A DNA stretch of 64,000 nucleotides from Bacillus_BD sp963787345 (GCA_963787345.1 CAWBCW010000011.1:496001-560000), one strand, 5' to 3'. Positions 1 through 8,091 are shown, counted from the stretch's first letter. Program-made: numbers and translations. Notes: generated from the sequence alone by a model not told the origin.

Positions 1-158
1 TGGGTCAGCATTTTTTTGTGTATTTAGCGGATGTCTAGGACGATTTTCCAATGGTATCTTTTTCAACTTTAGAATATAGTAGAATAGGGCAGGGAACTTG
101 AATTTTTTCTGTTTGAACAAATAATGATCATTTTTATCAATGACGTAGAGGTGAATCC
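1..158. other. Upstream region of murG
   Basis: This AT-rich stretch precedes murG. I see no coding frame that continues into it and no tRNA or strong terminator. A Shine-Dalgarno sequence (AGAGGTG, about 147-153) belongs to murG. AT-rich hexamers around 70-90 could be a -10 element, but there is no convincing -35 partner. In B. subtilis the preceding gene is spoVE; none of it is visible here. Confidence 0.5.
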
Positions 159-1259
159 ATGAATATTGTAGTAAGTGGTGGAGGAACAGGAGGCCATATT
201 TATCCGGCATTAGCACTGATCCGTGAAATAAAAAAAGAAACGAAGGATGTTAACTTTTTATATATTGGTACAGAAAAAGGGCTTGAGAGTAAGTTGGTTA
301 TTAGAGAAAATATACCGTTTAAATCAATACATATTACTGGGTTTAAAAGAAAGATCTCGTTAGAAAATGTTAAAACGATATCGAGATTTATTAAAGGGGT
401 TAAAGAAAGCCGTAAGATGTTAAAGGAATTTAAAGCGGATGTGGTGATTGGAACAGGTGGTTATGTATGTGGACCTGTTGTATATGCAGCATCAAAATTA
501 GGAATTCCAACGATTATTCATGAACAAAATAGTGTGCCAGGGCTGACAAATAAATTTTTGAGTCGTTATGTGGATCGGATCGCGATTTGCTTTGAGGAGG
601 CAAAACAATTTTTTCCAAAAGAAAAAGTGATCTTGACTGGGAATCCCCGCGCTTCAGAAGTATTAAATCAAGATGGCAGGAAAGGCAGACTGTCTGTTGG
701 TTTGAATGATAAGCAACCAGTGGTATTAATTGTAGGGGGCAGTCGTGGTGCAAGACCGATCAATGATGCTGTATTGAGATCATTATCAATATTTGGACAA
801 AAGCCATATCAGCTGCTATATATTACTGGTGAGGTTCATTATGAGGAAGTAAAAAAAGAAGCAGCTCTAATTGGTAATCCTGAGAACGTCGTCATCAAGC
901 CGTTTGTCCACAATATGCCGGAAGTATTGGCAGGAACGGATCTTACTGTTGCGCGAGCAGGAGCGACAACATTAGCTGAACTAACTTCGCTTGGCATACC
1001 AAGTATTTTAATTCCTAGTCCTTATGTGACGAATAATCATCAGGAGAAAAACGCTCGTGCATTAAGTGATCACCACGCGGCAAAAATCGTATTGGAAAAA
1101 GATTTAAACGGACAGAAATTAGTGGAAGAAATTGACGAGATTTTATCAGATAAAAATAAATTAATTGAAATGAAACGAGCCGCGAAAGACTTAGGTGTCC
1201 CAGATGCTGTGGAGAGGCTGTATAAATTGATAAAGGAACTTGTTGACAATAGACAGTAG
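159..1259 (+). CDS. murG: UDP-N-acetylglucosamine transferase MurG
   Basis: MurG transfers GlcNAc from UDP-GlcNAc to lipid I, making lipid II at the inner face of the membrane. The 366-residue protein has the usual family length. Near the N-terminus it carries the glycine-rich loop GGGTGGHIYPAL, followed by VIGTGGYVCGP and HEQNSVPG. The C-terminal donor-sugar domain has RAGATTLAEL and a PYVTNNHQEKNA segment, both typical of GT28 enzymes. The ATG at 159 follows AGAGGTG at a good distance. murB is next on the same strand but is separated from it by a 244-nt gap containing an interspersed repeat. The reading frame is complete. Confidence 0.97.
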   Translation: MNIVVSGGGTGGHIYPALALIREIKKETKDVNFLYIGTEKGLESKLVIRENIPFKSIHITGFKRKISLENVKTISRFIKGVKESRKMLKEFKADVVIGTGGYVCGPVVYAASKLGIPTIIHEQNSVPGLTNKFLSRYVDRIAICFEEAKQFFPKEKVILTGNPRASEVLNQDGRKGRLSVGLNDKQPVVLIVGGSRGARPINDAVLRSLSIFGQKPYQLLYITGEVHYEEVKKEAALIGNPENVVIKPFVHNMPEVLAGTDLTVARAGATTLAELTSLGIPSILIPSPYVTNNHQEKNARALSDHHAAKIVLEKDLNGQKLVEEIDEILSDKNKLIEMKRAAKDLGVPDAVERLYKLIKELVDNRQ

Positions 1260-1309
1260 CCTATTGATTTCCAATTGCATACACTAATGTTAATTGCATT
1301 TAGCATTCA

Positions 1310-1481
1310 CCCCCCACTTCTATAAATGGTTAGATGAATGCCAAGCTTTTTCAAATTCAGTGGGAGTTAACCCTTTGCGGAATGAAGTTAAGCCTCCGGC
1401 GGATGCCACAGATTTTCAAAGGAAAGGATACCTTCGCAAGGTAGATAAAATCTGGGTGAAAATACGCCAAGGTGCATTTGA
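1310..1481 (+). repeat. Structured interspersed repeat, copy 1 (murG-murB gap)
   Basis: This segment of about 172 nt aligns over its whole length with 55955-56131 (roughly three quarters of positions identical by eye). Shared blocks include CCCACTTCTATAA, GATGAATGCCAAG, ATTCAGTGGG, CTCCGGCGGATG, CACAGATTTT, ATACCTTCGC, AAAATCTG, AAAATACGCCAAG and GCATTTGAT. CAGATTTT and AAAATCTG can pair around an inner ACCTT/AAGGT hairpin, and the 5' end forms a CACTT-CTAT-AAATGG hairpin. The murB reading frame happens to stay open through it, but the repeat is clearly not part of murB. The type of element is unknown. The 5' hairpin resembles those at the right ends of IS200/IS605-type TnpB elements, which is only a hypothesis. 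Confidence 0.75.
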
Positions 1482-1503
1482 TTTATTAATTCAGGAGGAC
1501 ATT

Positions 1504-2424
1504 ATGGAAACTAAAATCAATGAATTAATGCGGGAACTTATAGAAAACAATGTAGGTAAAGTCAAGAAAGAAGAACAATTAGCCCGTCATACGACAATGA
1601 AAATAGGTGGTCCAGCAGATTTATTTGTCGAACCTTTTTCTGTCGATGGATTAGAAAAAACAATGAACCTTTTACACAAATACCGAGTGAACTGGAGAGC
1701 GATCGGCAGAGGTTCTAATTTGCTCGTGTCCGATAAAGGGATTGAAGGGGTTGTAATTAAACTAGGAAACAATATGAATCATATGGATATAAATGGAACG
1801 GTTCTAACGGTTGGTGCTGGATACTCCATTGTTGCTCTATCGATGCTGATCAGCAGAAAAGGCTTGTCTGGCTTAGAATTTGCCAGCGGAATACCAGGTT
1901 CAGTTGGCGGAGCTGTTTATATGAATGCTGGTGCTCATGGTTCAGATATTTCTCAAATCTTAACAGAAGCCCATATTCTATTTGAAGATGGGACTTTTGG
2001 GTGGTTATCAAATGAGGAAATGGAATTTTCATATCGTACGTCTATTTTACAGAAGAAGCGCCCTGGAATCGTCGTAGAGGCACGGTTTCAGTTAACTGAG
2101 GGTGATAAAGAGCAAATTACGGAAGCAATGCAGAAAAATAAGGATTACCGTAAAGTCACTCAGCCGTATGATTCACCATGTGCAGGAAGTATTTTTAGAA
2201 ATCCATTGCCTCAATATGCAGGAAAGCTAATAGAAGAAGCTGGTCTTAAAGGATTCCAAATTGGCGGAGCGCAAATTTCTGAAATGCATGGGAATTTTAT
2301 TGTTAATGCTGGTAACGCTAAGGCGGAAGATGTTCTTCAATTAATTGGGCATGTAAAAAAGACGATACTTGAAAAGTACAATATCCAAATGGAGACTGAA
2401 GTAGAAATTGTTGGGAAAATGTAA
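1504..2424 (+). CDS. murB: UDP-N-acetylenolpyruvoylglucosamine reductase MurB
   Basis: MurB reduces UDP-GlcNAc-enolpyruvate to UDP-MurNAc with NADPH and bound FAD in the cytoplasm. The start at 1504 gives 306 residues, matching the Gram-positive family. It follows a strong AGGAGG (1493-1498) with five bases between. The frame is open further upstream, but that extension translates the interspersed repeat and has no family resemblance. FAD-binding segments are TTMKIGGPAD, IGRGSNLLVSD and GIPGSVGGAVYMNAGAHG. The C-terminal substrate domain has PCAGSIFRNP with the catalytic serine and ends in METEVEIVGKM. A terminator-like hairpin follows at 2492. Confidence 0.96.
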   Translation: METKINELMRELIENNVGKVKKEEQLARHTTMKIGGPADLFVEPFSVDGLEKTMNLLHKYRVNWRAIGRGSNLLVSDKGIEGVVIKLGNNMNHMDINGTVLTVGAGYSIVALSMLISRKGLSGLEFASGIPGSVGGAVYMNAGAHGSDISQILTEAHILFEDGTFGWLSNEEMEFSYRTSILQKKRPGIVVEARFQLTEGDKEQITEAMQKNKDYRKVTQPYDSPCAGSIFRNPLPQYAGKLIEEAGLKGFQIGGAQISEMHGNFIVNAGNAKAEDVLQLIGHVKKTILEKYNIQMETEVEIVGKM

Positions 2425-2454
2425 TAGTTCATTCAATCAAATTGAGCTAATATA

Positions 2455-2463
2455 TGCTATAAT
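2455..2463 (+). promoter_or_regulatory. Candidate extended -10 promoter before divIB
   Basis: TGCTATAAT is a perfect extended -10 element in the gap after murB. No good -35 hexamer lies 16-18 bases upstream (AATCAA is the nearest), which extended -10 promoters can tolerate. Transcription would start near 2470, just before the hairpin at 2492. Confidence 0.45.
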
Positions 2464-2491
2464 TAAATATTGATATCGTAAGTAGAATATT

Positions 2492-2521
2492 AACGGCATG
2501 AATTATCGTGCCGTTGTTTTT
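2492..2521 (+). terminator. Rho-independent terminator between murB and divIB
   Basis: A 10-bp stem with one G-U pair (AACGGCATGA / TCGTGCCGTT) and an ATTA loop is followed by GTTTTTAG. It ends the murG-murB transcript. Because a candidate promoter lies just upstream, it could also act as an attenuator for divIB. Confidence 0.75.
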
Positions 2522-2582
2522 AGTAATGGATAAAACAGACAAGCTTTATGGAACATGTGATTGGTTAAGGTGGGTGAAATCA

Positions 2583-3407
2583 TTGGATGAAAAAAAGAAT
2601 GTTGTCTCAATCGAGGATCGGATTCCAAAATTAAAAGAACAACGAAGAAAAAAGGCAAATCGCAGATTAATTTTTTTGTTACTATTGTTTTTTATTTTGA
2701 TTGCCTGTATTTTGTATTTTCAATCCCCGCTAAGTCATGTGCAATCCATAAAGATTACGGGAAATGATGCGTATTCAGATGAAAACATCATTCAAAAGGC
2801 CGATTTATCGAGCAACACGAATATTTGGAAAGTAGAAAATAAAGAAGTTGAAAAGGAAATCAATCAGTTGCCAGAAATAAAAAAGGTAGAAGTAAAAAAA
2901 CAATTTCCTGCAACGATTTTAATACAGATAGAAGAGTTGAAGAGAATCGCTTATGTTTCAGTAGAAAATCATTTCTTACCCGTTTTAGAAAATGGAACAG
3001 TTCTTAAAACAAATCAAAATACAAACATACCTTTAAATGCTCCGATTCTTTTTAGTTTTACAGAAGATAGAGTACTAAAGGAAATGATAAAAGCAATTGA
3101 ACAGCTTCCTGAAGAAGTGCTGAATTCCATCTCAGAAGTTCACTATGATCCCACGGATTCTGATGAGTTCCATATTTTCCTGTATATGAATGATGGGAAT
3201 GAAGTAAGTGCAACGATACGTACATTTGCAGAGAAAATGGTTCATTATCCAGCGATTGTCAGTCAATTAGAGCCAGATCAAAGGGGTGTCATTAATTTAG
3301 AGGTGGGTTCATATTTTAAGGCATTTGATCCGGAAGGAGATAAACCCGTTGAAGAAAGAGAACAAGTTATTGAAGGAAATGAGGGTCAAGAAGCCGTTTC
3401 AGACTAA
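2583..3407 (+). CDS. divIB: Cell division protein DivIB/FtsQ
   Basis: DivIB is a bitopic divisome protein that works with DivIC and FtsL to couple septal peptidoglycan synthesis to the Z ring. The TTG at 2583 gives 274 residues. It follows AAGGTGGG at about eight bases and lines up with the B. subtilis N-terminus; the longer open frame would begin inside the murB terminator. The cytoplasmic tail contains VVSIEDRIPKLKEQRRKKANRR. One transmembrane helix follows (about residues 32-53), then a POTRA domain with SIKITGN and the beta domain. Its 3' end overlaps ylxW by 29 bases. The alternative starts at 2526 (ATG) and 2574 (GTG) are less well placed. Confidence 0.93.
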   Translation: MDEKKNVVSIEDRIPKLKEQRRKKANRRLIFLLLLFFILIACILYFQSPLSHVQSIKITGNDAYSDENIIQKADLSSNTNIWKVENKEVEKEINQLPEIKKVEVKKQFPATILIQIEELKRIAYVSVENHFLPVLENGTVLKTNQNTNIPLNAPILFSFTEDRVLKEMIKAIEQLPEEVLNSISEVHYDPTDSDEFHIFLYMNDGNEVSATIRTFAEKMVHYPAIVSQLEPDQRGVINLEVGSYFKAFDPEGDKPVEEREQVIEGNEGQEAVSD

Positions 3408-4086
3408 ATATATTATCTGGACTATTGTTGCCCTTGTTTTCGGCTTTATGATTTCTTACTCTTATGTAATGACAGCCCAGCAGAAAAGTCGGGAAACATA
3501 CACCAGCACTCAATATGAGAGGGATATGGAATTAAGGAATGAGTTGATCCAACAAGAGGAAAAAAATCAATCCCTTCAAAAACAATTAAATGAAAAGCAA
3601 AAGCAATTGTTAGAAATTGAACAAGCACTTTCAGATGAAACGCTAAACTTTTATAACCTTGCAGAGGATATAGAGAAATATCGAATGTACTTGGGAAAAG
3701 TAAAGGTGAGAGGCAATGGTGTTCAAGTTACGTTAGATGATGCTGAATTTCATCCACAAAACCAAAATGCAAACCAATACATCGTGCACGAGCGGCATGT
3801 TTTTAAAGTGATTAATGAATTAAATATTTCAGGTGCCAGTGCTATCGCTGTAAATGGACAAAGAATTTCTCACAACTCATACATACTTTGTAATGGTCCG
3901 GTTATTGAAATTGATGGAAAGCAGCATCCTGCTCCTTTTGTTATTACCGCGATTGGAGATGGGGAGACGATGGCGGCGGCTCTTAATATAGTAGGCGGAG
4001 TGAAGGATATTTTAGTTAATGAAAACGTTCAATTTACAATCGAGAAAAAGGATCAATTAGTGATTCATTCAAAATTAGAAGGTTAA
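3379..4086 (+). CDS. ylxW: DUF881 membrane protein YlxW
   Basis: This is a DUF881 family protein of about 235 residues, found next to division genes in Bacilli and of uncertain role. After a short basic N-terminus there is one transmembrane helix (YIIWTIVALVFGFMISYSYV), then a coiled coil rich in Q, E and K (about residues 45-95), then the extracytoplasmic DUF881 fold with VRGNGVQVTLDDAE. The ATG at 3379 is preceded by GAAGGAA and lies inside the end of divIB, so translation is probably coupled. ylxX downstream is a paralogue with the same layout. Confidence 0.85.
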   Translation: MRVKKPFQTKYIIWTIVALVFGFMISYSYVMTAQQKSRETYTSTQYERDMELRNELIQQEEKNQSLQKQLNEKQKQLLEIEQALSDETLNFYNLAEDIEKYRMYLGKVKVRGNGVQVTLDDAEFHPQNQNANQYIVHERHVFKVINELNISGASAIAVNGQRISHNSYILCNGPVIEIDGKQHPAPFVITAIGDGETMAAALNIVGGVKDILVNENVQFTIEKKDQLVIHSKLEG

Positions 4087-4117
4087 TGTCCCTTTTTAAA
4101 AGCTAGGTGATTTGTTT

Positions 4118-4843
4118 TTGAAAGGTAAAAAGTATATTAGTATGTCAGTGATCACCCTTATTATGGGATTTATGTTGTCCATTCAATACCAAACGTTAAA
4201 AGAACCAGTCGTAAGGGATACGAGAGATACACGTGAATTAAGGGAAGATTTGGTGAATAAAAAAGATCGATATTTACGTCTGCTCCGTGAAATACAATCG
4301 AATGAAGATAAAATTGACCAATATGAAACGGATAGAGATCGAGGGAAAGAAAAAGTTTTAAAAGAAACACTGGATGAACTAAAAGAAGAAGCGGGATTAA
4401 CAGAGGTTGAGACTCCTGGTATTTTGATTAACATTGAATATGTTGACGAACAGCTATTATTGGGAGAATCGATTCGCCCGGTTTCTGCTTATCTTTTGCA
4501 GATTCTTATTAATGAGTTAAACCAATACGGTGCTAAACATATTGCTATCAATGAGAATCGATTGATTAATACATCTGTTATTCGAGAAATTAATGGAGAA
4601 ATAAAAGTTGACGGCCACATTATAGAAAAAATACCGATTACGATTAAAGTAGGCGTAGAAGATTTGCAAAGTGCCGAAGAGTTGTATAAACATATGCAAG
4701 TGTCAAAATCCTCGGAAGAGTTCTTTGTTGATCACTATCATTTATCTATTTCTGCTCCTCTTCCAACTGTTTCGATACCAGCGTACGAAGACAGTATTCG
4801 AATTCGAAACATGGAGTTAGTCGAGAATGATAAAGGAGGGTAA
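4118..4843 (+). CDS. ylxX: DUF881 membrane protein YlxX
   Basis: This is a second DUF881 protein of about 242 residues and a paralogue of YlxW. It has an N-terminal membrane helix (ISMSVITLIMGFMLSIQY), then a coiled coil (about residues 35-90), then a DUF881 domain with GILINIEYVDEQ and GAKHIAINENR. No ATG fits. TTG at 4118 lies about eight bases after AGGTG (4105-4109); another TTG at 4112 is too close to that site. Its function is unknown. The position between divIB and ftsA suggests an envelope or division role, which is inference. Confidence 0.83.
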   Translation: MKGKKYISMSVITLIMGFMLSIQYQTLKEPVVRDTRDTRELREDLVNKKDRYLRLLREIQSNEDKIDQYETDRDRGKEKVLKETLDELKEEAGLTEVETPGILINIEYVDEQLLLGESIRPVSAYLLQILINELNQYGAKHIAINENRLINTSVIREINGEIKVDGHIIEKIPITIKVGVEDLQSAEELYKHMQVSKSSEEFFVDHYHLSISAPLPTVSIPAYEDSIRIRNMELVENDKGG

Positions 4844-4845
4844 AT

Positions 4846-5199
4846 ATGTGGCTTCCAATAATAGGCTTGATTATCGGTCTTTTTCTCGGCTTTCTGACGG
4901 ACATCAAAATTCCTATCGAATACTCAAATTATCTATCAATTGCTGTATTAGCTGCATTAGATTCCCTGATTGGTGGAATAAGGGCGCATTTGCAAAATAT
5001 ATATGAGGAAAAAGTATTTGTTTCTGGTTTTTTCTTTAATATTATTTTGGCAGTAAGTTTAGCTTTTCTAGGTGTCCATCTTGGTGTAGACTTATACTTA
5101 GCTGCCGTTTTTGCCTTTGGAGTAAGACTTTTTCAAAATATTGCGGTTATTCGCAGAATTCTTCTAGTGAAATGGTCTACAAATAAGGAAAAAGTGTAA
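4846..5199 (+). CDS. sbp: Small basic membrane protein Sbp
   Basis: Sbp is a 117-residue DUF1290 protein that precedes ftsA in Bacilli. It is strongly hydrophobic, with about four membrane segments (residues 2-18, 27-42, 58-78 and 82-100) and a basic C-terminus ending in RRILLVKWSTNKEKV. The ATG at 4846 comes two bases after the ylxX stop and follows AAAGGAGGG, so the two genes are probably translated together. No enzymatic role is known; conservation of its place beside ftsAZ is the main clue. Confidence 0.85.
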   Translation: MWLPIIGLIIGLFLGFLTDIKIPIEYSNYLSIAVLAALDSLIGGIRAHLQNIYEEKVFVSGFFFNIILAVSLAFLGVHLGVDLYLAAVFAFGVRLFQNIAVIRRILLVKWSTNKEKV

Positions 5200-5216
5200 A
5201 AAGGTCATTTTTAAAA

Positions 5217-5244
5217 AAGGGAATAAATTAAATTTGACGAATAA
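5217..5244 (+). promoter_or_regulatory. Candidate sigma-H promoter for ftsA-ftsZ
   Basis: AAGGGAATA, 10 bases, then GACGAATAA resembles the sigma-H pattern (RNAGGAWWW, 11-12 bases, RNNGAATWW) with one mismatch and a slightly short spacer. B. subtilis ftsAZ has a sigma-H promoter in the equivalent region, which makes this plausible. The 192-nt gap also holds a perfect dyad, ATGAGC-C-GCTCAT (5315-5327), of unknown role. I cannot assign a sigma-A promoter with confidence. Confidence 0.35.
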
Positions 5245-5391
5245 TTTTATGATATAAGAATTCAAGACTAATGAAAACGTAATCGTTATTGCGGGTATGC
5301 TTTAGATTGTTAAAATGAGCCGCTCATTAGCTGAATACTAGAAATTAACTTTTGTTGTTCAATTAGGAAATGTAAAGGGAGGTGCCATAGA

Positions 5392-6684
5392 ATGAACAGC
5401 AATGAAATATACGTAAGCCTTGACATCGGTACATCCAGTGTGAAAGTAATCATAGGTGAAATGGTAAACGACGCACTTAATATTATCGGAGTCGGACATG
5501 TTCCTTCGGAAGGATTACGAAAAGGTTCTATTGTAGATATAGATGAAACCGTTCATTCTATTGAAAGAGCAATCGAACAGGCTGAGAGAATGATTGGCAT
5601 GAATATTCAACAAGTAATTGTTGGAATTACAGGAAATCATATTATGCTTCAGTCTTCACACGGAGTTGTAGCCGTTTCAAGTGAGAATAGGGAGATTACG
5701 GATGAAGACATTGCCAGAGTTATTGATGCTGCGCAAGTTGTTTCTATCCCTCCAGAAAGAGAAATCATTGATGTCATTCCTAAACAATTTATTGTTGATG
5801 GACTTGACGAAATCCATGATCCAAGGGGAATGATCGGGGTTCGCCTTGAGATGGAAGGCACCATTATTACAGGTTCAAAAACGATACTACATAACATTTT
5901 GCGCTGTGTTGAAAAGGCAGGATTAGAAATTTTGGACATCACTTTACAGCCATTAGCAGCTGGCGCGTATGCTTTATCGAAGGATGAAAAAAATCTTGGT
6001 GTAGCACTCGTTGATATTGGTGGAGGTTCCACGACAATCGCGCTATTTGATCAAGGTGAGCTGATTTCCACCTCTGTTCTTCCGATTGGAGGAGAGCATA
6101 TCTCGAAAGATATATCCATTGGCTTACGTACAACATCGGAAGAAGCTGAAAAGATTAAAACCAAATATGGAAATGCTTTTTACGATCATGCTTCAGAAGA
6201 CGTTGTATTTAATGTAACCATGATCGGGAGCGATCAACGCCAACAATTTACCCAATTAGAATTAAGTGATATCATCGAAGCAAGGATGGAGGAAATATTT
6301 GAACTCATACTTGCTGAATTGAATCGTCTAGGGGTTCAGGATGTACCAGGTGGATTTGTTTTAACTGGTGGAGTCGCTAATACACCAGGTATTTTAGAAA
6401 TCGCTCAAATTGTTCTACAAAATAGAGTGCGTATTGCAAGTCCTGATTATATTGGCGTTAGAGAGCCGCAATATACGACAGCAGTAGGCCTAATAAAATT
6501 TGCTTATAAAAATGCTAGAATTCAAGGCCGGCAAATGAATAATACGACTGTTACCCAAGAAGTAAAAGAGAAGCGTCCTGTTAAAACAAAACAACCTGGG
6601 TCAAAGCAGCCGAAACCAGAAAAGCAGCCGGAGGAAAAGGTTTCCACAAAAATGAAAAAGTTTTTTGGCTACTTTTTTGAGTAA
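5392..6684 (+). CDS. ftsA: Cell division protein FtsA
   Basis: FtsA is the actin-like protein that tethers FtsZ to the membrane and recruits the divisome. The 430-residue protein begins with the phosphate-1 loop of the actin fold, VSLDIGTSSVKVIIGE. The FtsA-specific 1C insertion follows (about residues 84-165), then the phosphate-2 motif VALVDIGGGSTTIALF and the adenosine motif GGFVLTGGVANTPGI. A Q, K and P-rich linker leads to the C-terminal amphipathic membrane helix KMKKFFGYFFE. The ATG follows AAGGGAGGTG. ftsZ starts 80 bases downstream, so the two are probably co-transcribed. Confidence 0.97.
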   Translation: MNSNEIYVSLDIGTSSVKVIIGEMVNDALNIIGVGHVPSEGLRKGSIVDIDETVHSIERAIEQAERMIGMNIQQVIVGITGNHIMLQSSHGVVAVSSENREITDEDIARVIDAAQVVSIPPEREIIDVIPKQFIVDGLDEIHDPRGMIGVRLEMEGTIITGSKTILHNILRCVEKAGLEILDITLQPLAAGAYALSKDEKNLGVALVDIGGGSTTIALFDQGELISTSVLPIGGEHISKDISIGLRTTSEEAEKIKTKYGNAFYDHASEDVVFNVTMIGSDQRQQFTQLELSDIIEARMEEIFELILAELNRLGVQDVPGGFVLTGGVANTPGILEIAQIVLQNRVRIASPDYIGVREPQYTTAVGLIKFAYKNARIQGRQMNNTTVTQEVKEKRPVKTKQPGSKQPKPEKQPEEKVSTKMKKFFGYFFE

Positions 6685-6764
6685 AAGCATCCATGTGCTG
6701 ATAAAATAAAGCAATCCATGTATGCAGTGCTATCAGGAATATTGACGAGTTAGGAGGATTTGTC

Positions 6765-7907
6765 ATGCTGGAATTTGAAACGAGTATAGACACATTAGCA
6801 ACAATAAAAGTAATAGGGGTTGGCGGCGGTGGGAATAATGCGGTCAATCGTATGATAGAGCATGGTGTACAAGGTGTTGAATTTATAGCTGTAAATACCG
6901 ATGCACAAGCGTTAAATCTATCAAAAGCGGAAGTGAAAATGCAAATAGGAGCAAAACTTACAAGAGGATTAGGTGCTGGGGCCAATCCCGATGTGGGAAA
7001 AAAAGCAGCTGAAGAAAGCAAAGAGCAATTAGAAGATGCTTTAAAGGGTGCGGATATGGTTTTTGTTACTTGTGGTATGGGAGGCGGAACTGGAACTGGG
7101 GCCGCTCCTGTAGTTGCTCAAATTGCACGAGATTTAGGCGCTTTAACAGTAGGAGTTGTGACAAGACCATTCTCATTTGAAGGAAGAAAAAGAGCGACGC
7201 AAGCTACAGGTGGTATCGCTGCAATGAAGGAATCAGTTGATACTTTAATTGTGATTCCAAATGATCGACTCCTTGAAATCGTTGATAAAAGTACACCAAT
7301 GCTTGAAGCTTTCCGTGAAGCGGATAATGTACTTCGTCAAGGGGTACAAGGGATTTCTGACTTAATTGCAGTCCCTGGATTAATTAACTTGGACTTTGCC
7401 GATGTAAAGACAATTATGTCCAATAAAGGCTCTGCTCTTATGGGGATTGGGGTCGCATCTGGCGAAAATCGTGCTGCAGAGGCAGCGAAAAAAGCAATTT
7501 CTTCACCACTTCTTGAAACATCCATTGATGGAGCGCAAGGCGTATTGTTAAACATTACAGGTGGATCTAATTTAAGTCTTTATGAAGTTCAGGAGGCAGC
7601 AGACATTGTAGCTACTGCAGCTGATCAGGAAGTAAATATGATCTTCGGTTCTGTTATTAATGATAATTTGAAGGATGAGATTGTAGTTACCGTTATTGCA
7701 ACTGGGTTTAATGAAGAAATATTACAAGGAAAACCGACTAGACCTGCTTTAGGTCAACAGCAAAAGCCTAGTCAAACGATGCCTAAAAGAGAACAAAAAA
7801 TAGAAGAGCCTGTCCAAGAACAGCCAATAAGAAATACGAACGTTCAACAAGGAGAGGACATTCTCGATATTCCAACGTTTTTAAGAAACCGAAATAGAAG
7901 AAGATAA
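6765..7907 (+). CDS. ftsZ: Cell division GTPase FtsZ
   Basis: FtsZ is the tubulin homologue that forms the cytokinetic ring. The 380-residue protein has the tubulin signature GGGTGTG at 106-112, the synergy-loop segment NLDFADVKT, a Q, P and E-rich disordered linker (about 318-360) and the conserved C-terminal peptide DILDIPTFLRNRNRRR, which binds FtsA, SepF and other partners. The ATG follows TAGGAGG. A strong terminator (7919) ends the transcript. In B. subtilis bpr and bpf follow; here the next gene is spoIIGA. Confidence 0.98.
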   Translation: MLEFETSIDTLATIKVIGVGGGGNNAVNRMIEHGVQGVEFIAVNTDAQALNLSKAEVKMQIGAKLTRGLGAGANPDVGKKAAEESKEQLEDALKGADMVFVTCGMGGGTGTGAAPVVAQIARDLGALTVGVVTRPFSFEGRKRATQATGGIAAMKESVDTLIVIPNDRLLEIVDKSTPMLEAFREADNVLRQGVQGISDLIAVPGLINLDFADVKTIMSNKGSALMGIGVASGENRAAEAAKKAISSPLLETSIDGAQGVLLNITGGSNLSLYEVQEAADIVATAADQEVNMIFGSVINDNLKDEIVVTVIATGFNEEILQGKPTRPALGQQQKPSQTMPKREQKIEEPVQEQPIRNTNVQQGEDILDIPTFLRNRNRRR

Positions 7908-7918
7908 AGAAAGCTGAG

Positions 7919-7951
7919 AGCATAGTCATAGACTATGCTTTTTGTTTTTTT
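7919..7951 (+). terminator. Terminator after ftsZ
   Basis: AGCATAGTC-ATA-GACTATGCT forms a perfect 9-bp stem followed by TTTTTGTTTTTTT. It ends the ftsA-ftsZ transcript. Two bases further on, an 11-bp inverted repeat (7953-7963 with 7989-7999) forms a second hairpin without a clear T-tract. Confidence 0.9.
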
Positions 7952-8057
7952 ATGAAGCGCAAGGAGCTTTCCTGTTTATGGACGGTTTCTTGCGCTTCAT
8001 TCGTTTGACAAAATACGGTGGGAAAGGTGAAAATTATTGATTTTTTATGACCAGAAA

Positions 8058-8091
8058 GTGACACACTTCTTCAGTACATGTACGGTATACT
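8058..8091 (+). promoter_or_regulatory. Spo0A-type promoter of the spoIIG operon (22-bp spacer)
   Basis: GTGACA (8058-8063) and TATACT (8086-8091) are separated by 22 bases. The B. subtilis spoIIG promoter is known for exactly this oversized spacer, used by sigma-A RNA polymerase only when Spo0A~P binds. TTTGACAAA near 8004-8012 fits a 0A box (TGNCRAA). The -10 lies 40 bases before the spoIIGA start. The identification rests on position, spacing and family knowledge. Confidence 0.65.

Noticed and set aside
1294..1503. Upstream in-frame extension of murB by about 70 codons
   Set aside because: It translates the interspersed repeat, has no MurB similarity, and a strong AGGAGG marks the ATG at 1504.
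7951..8010. Short open frame of 18 codons (MKRKELSCLWTVSCASFV) after ftsZ
   Set aside because: It has no ribosome binding site (it follows a T-run) and coincides with an inverted repeat.
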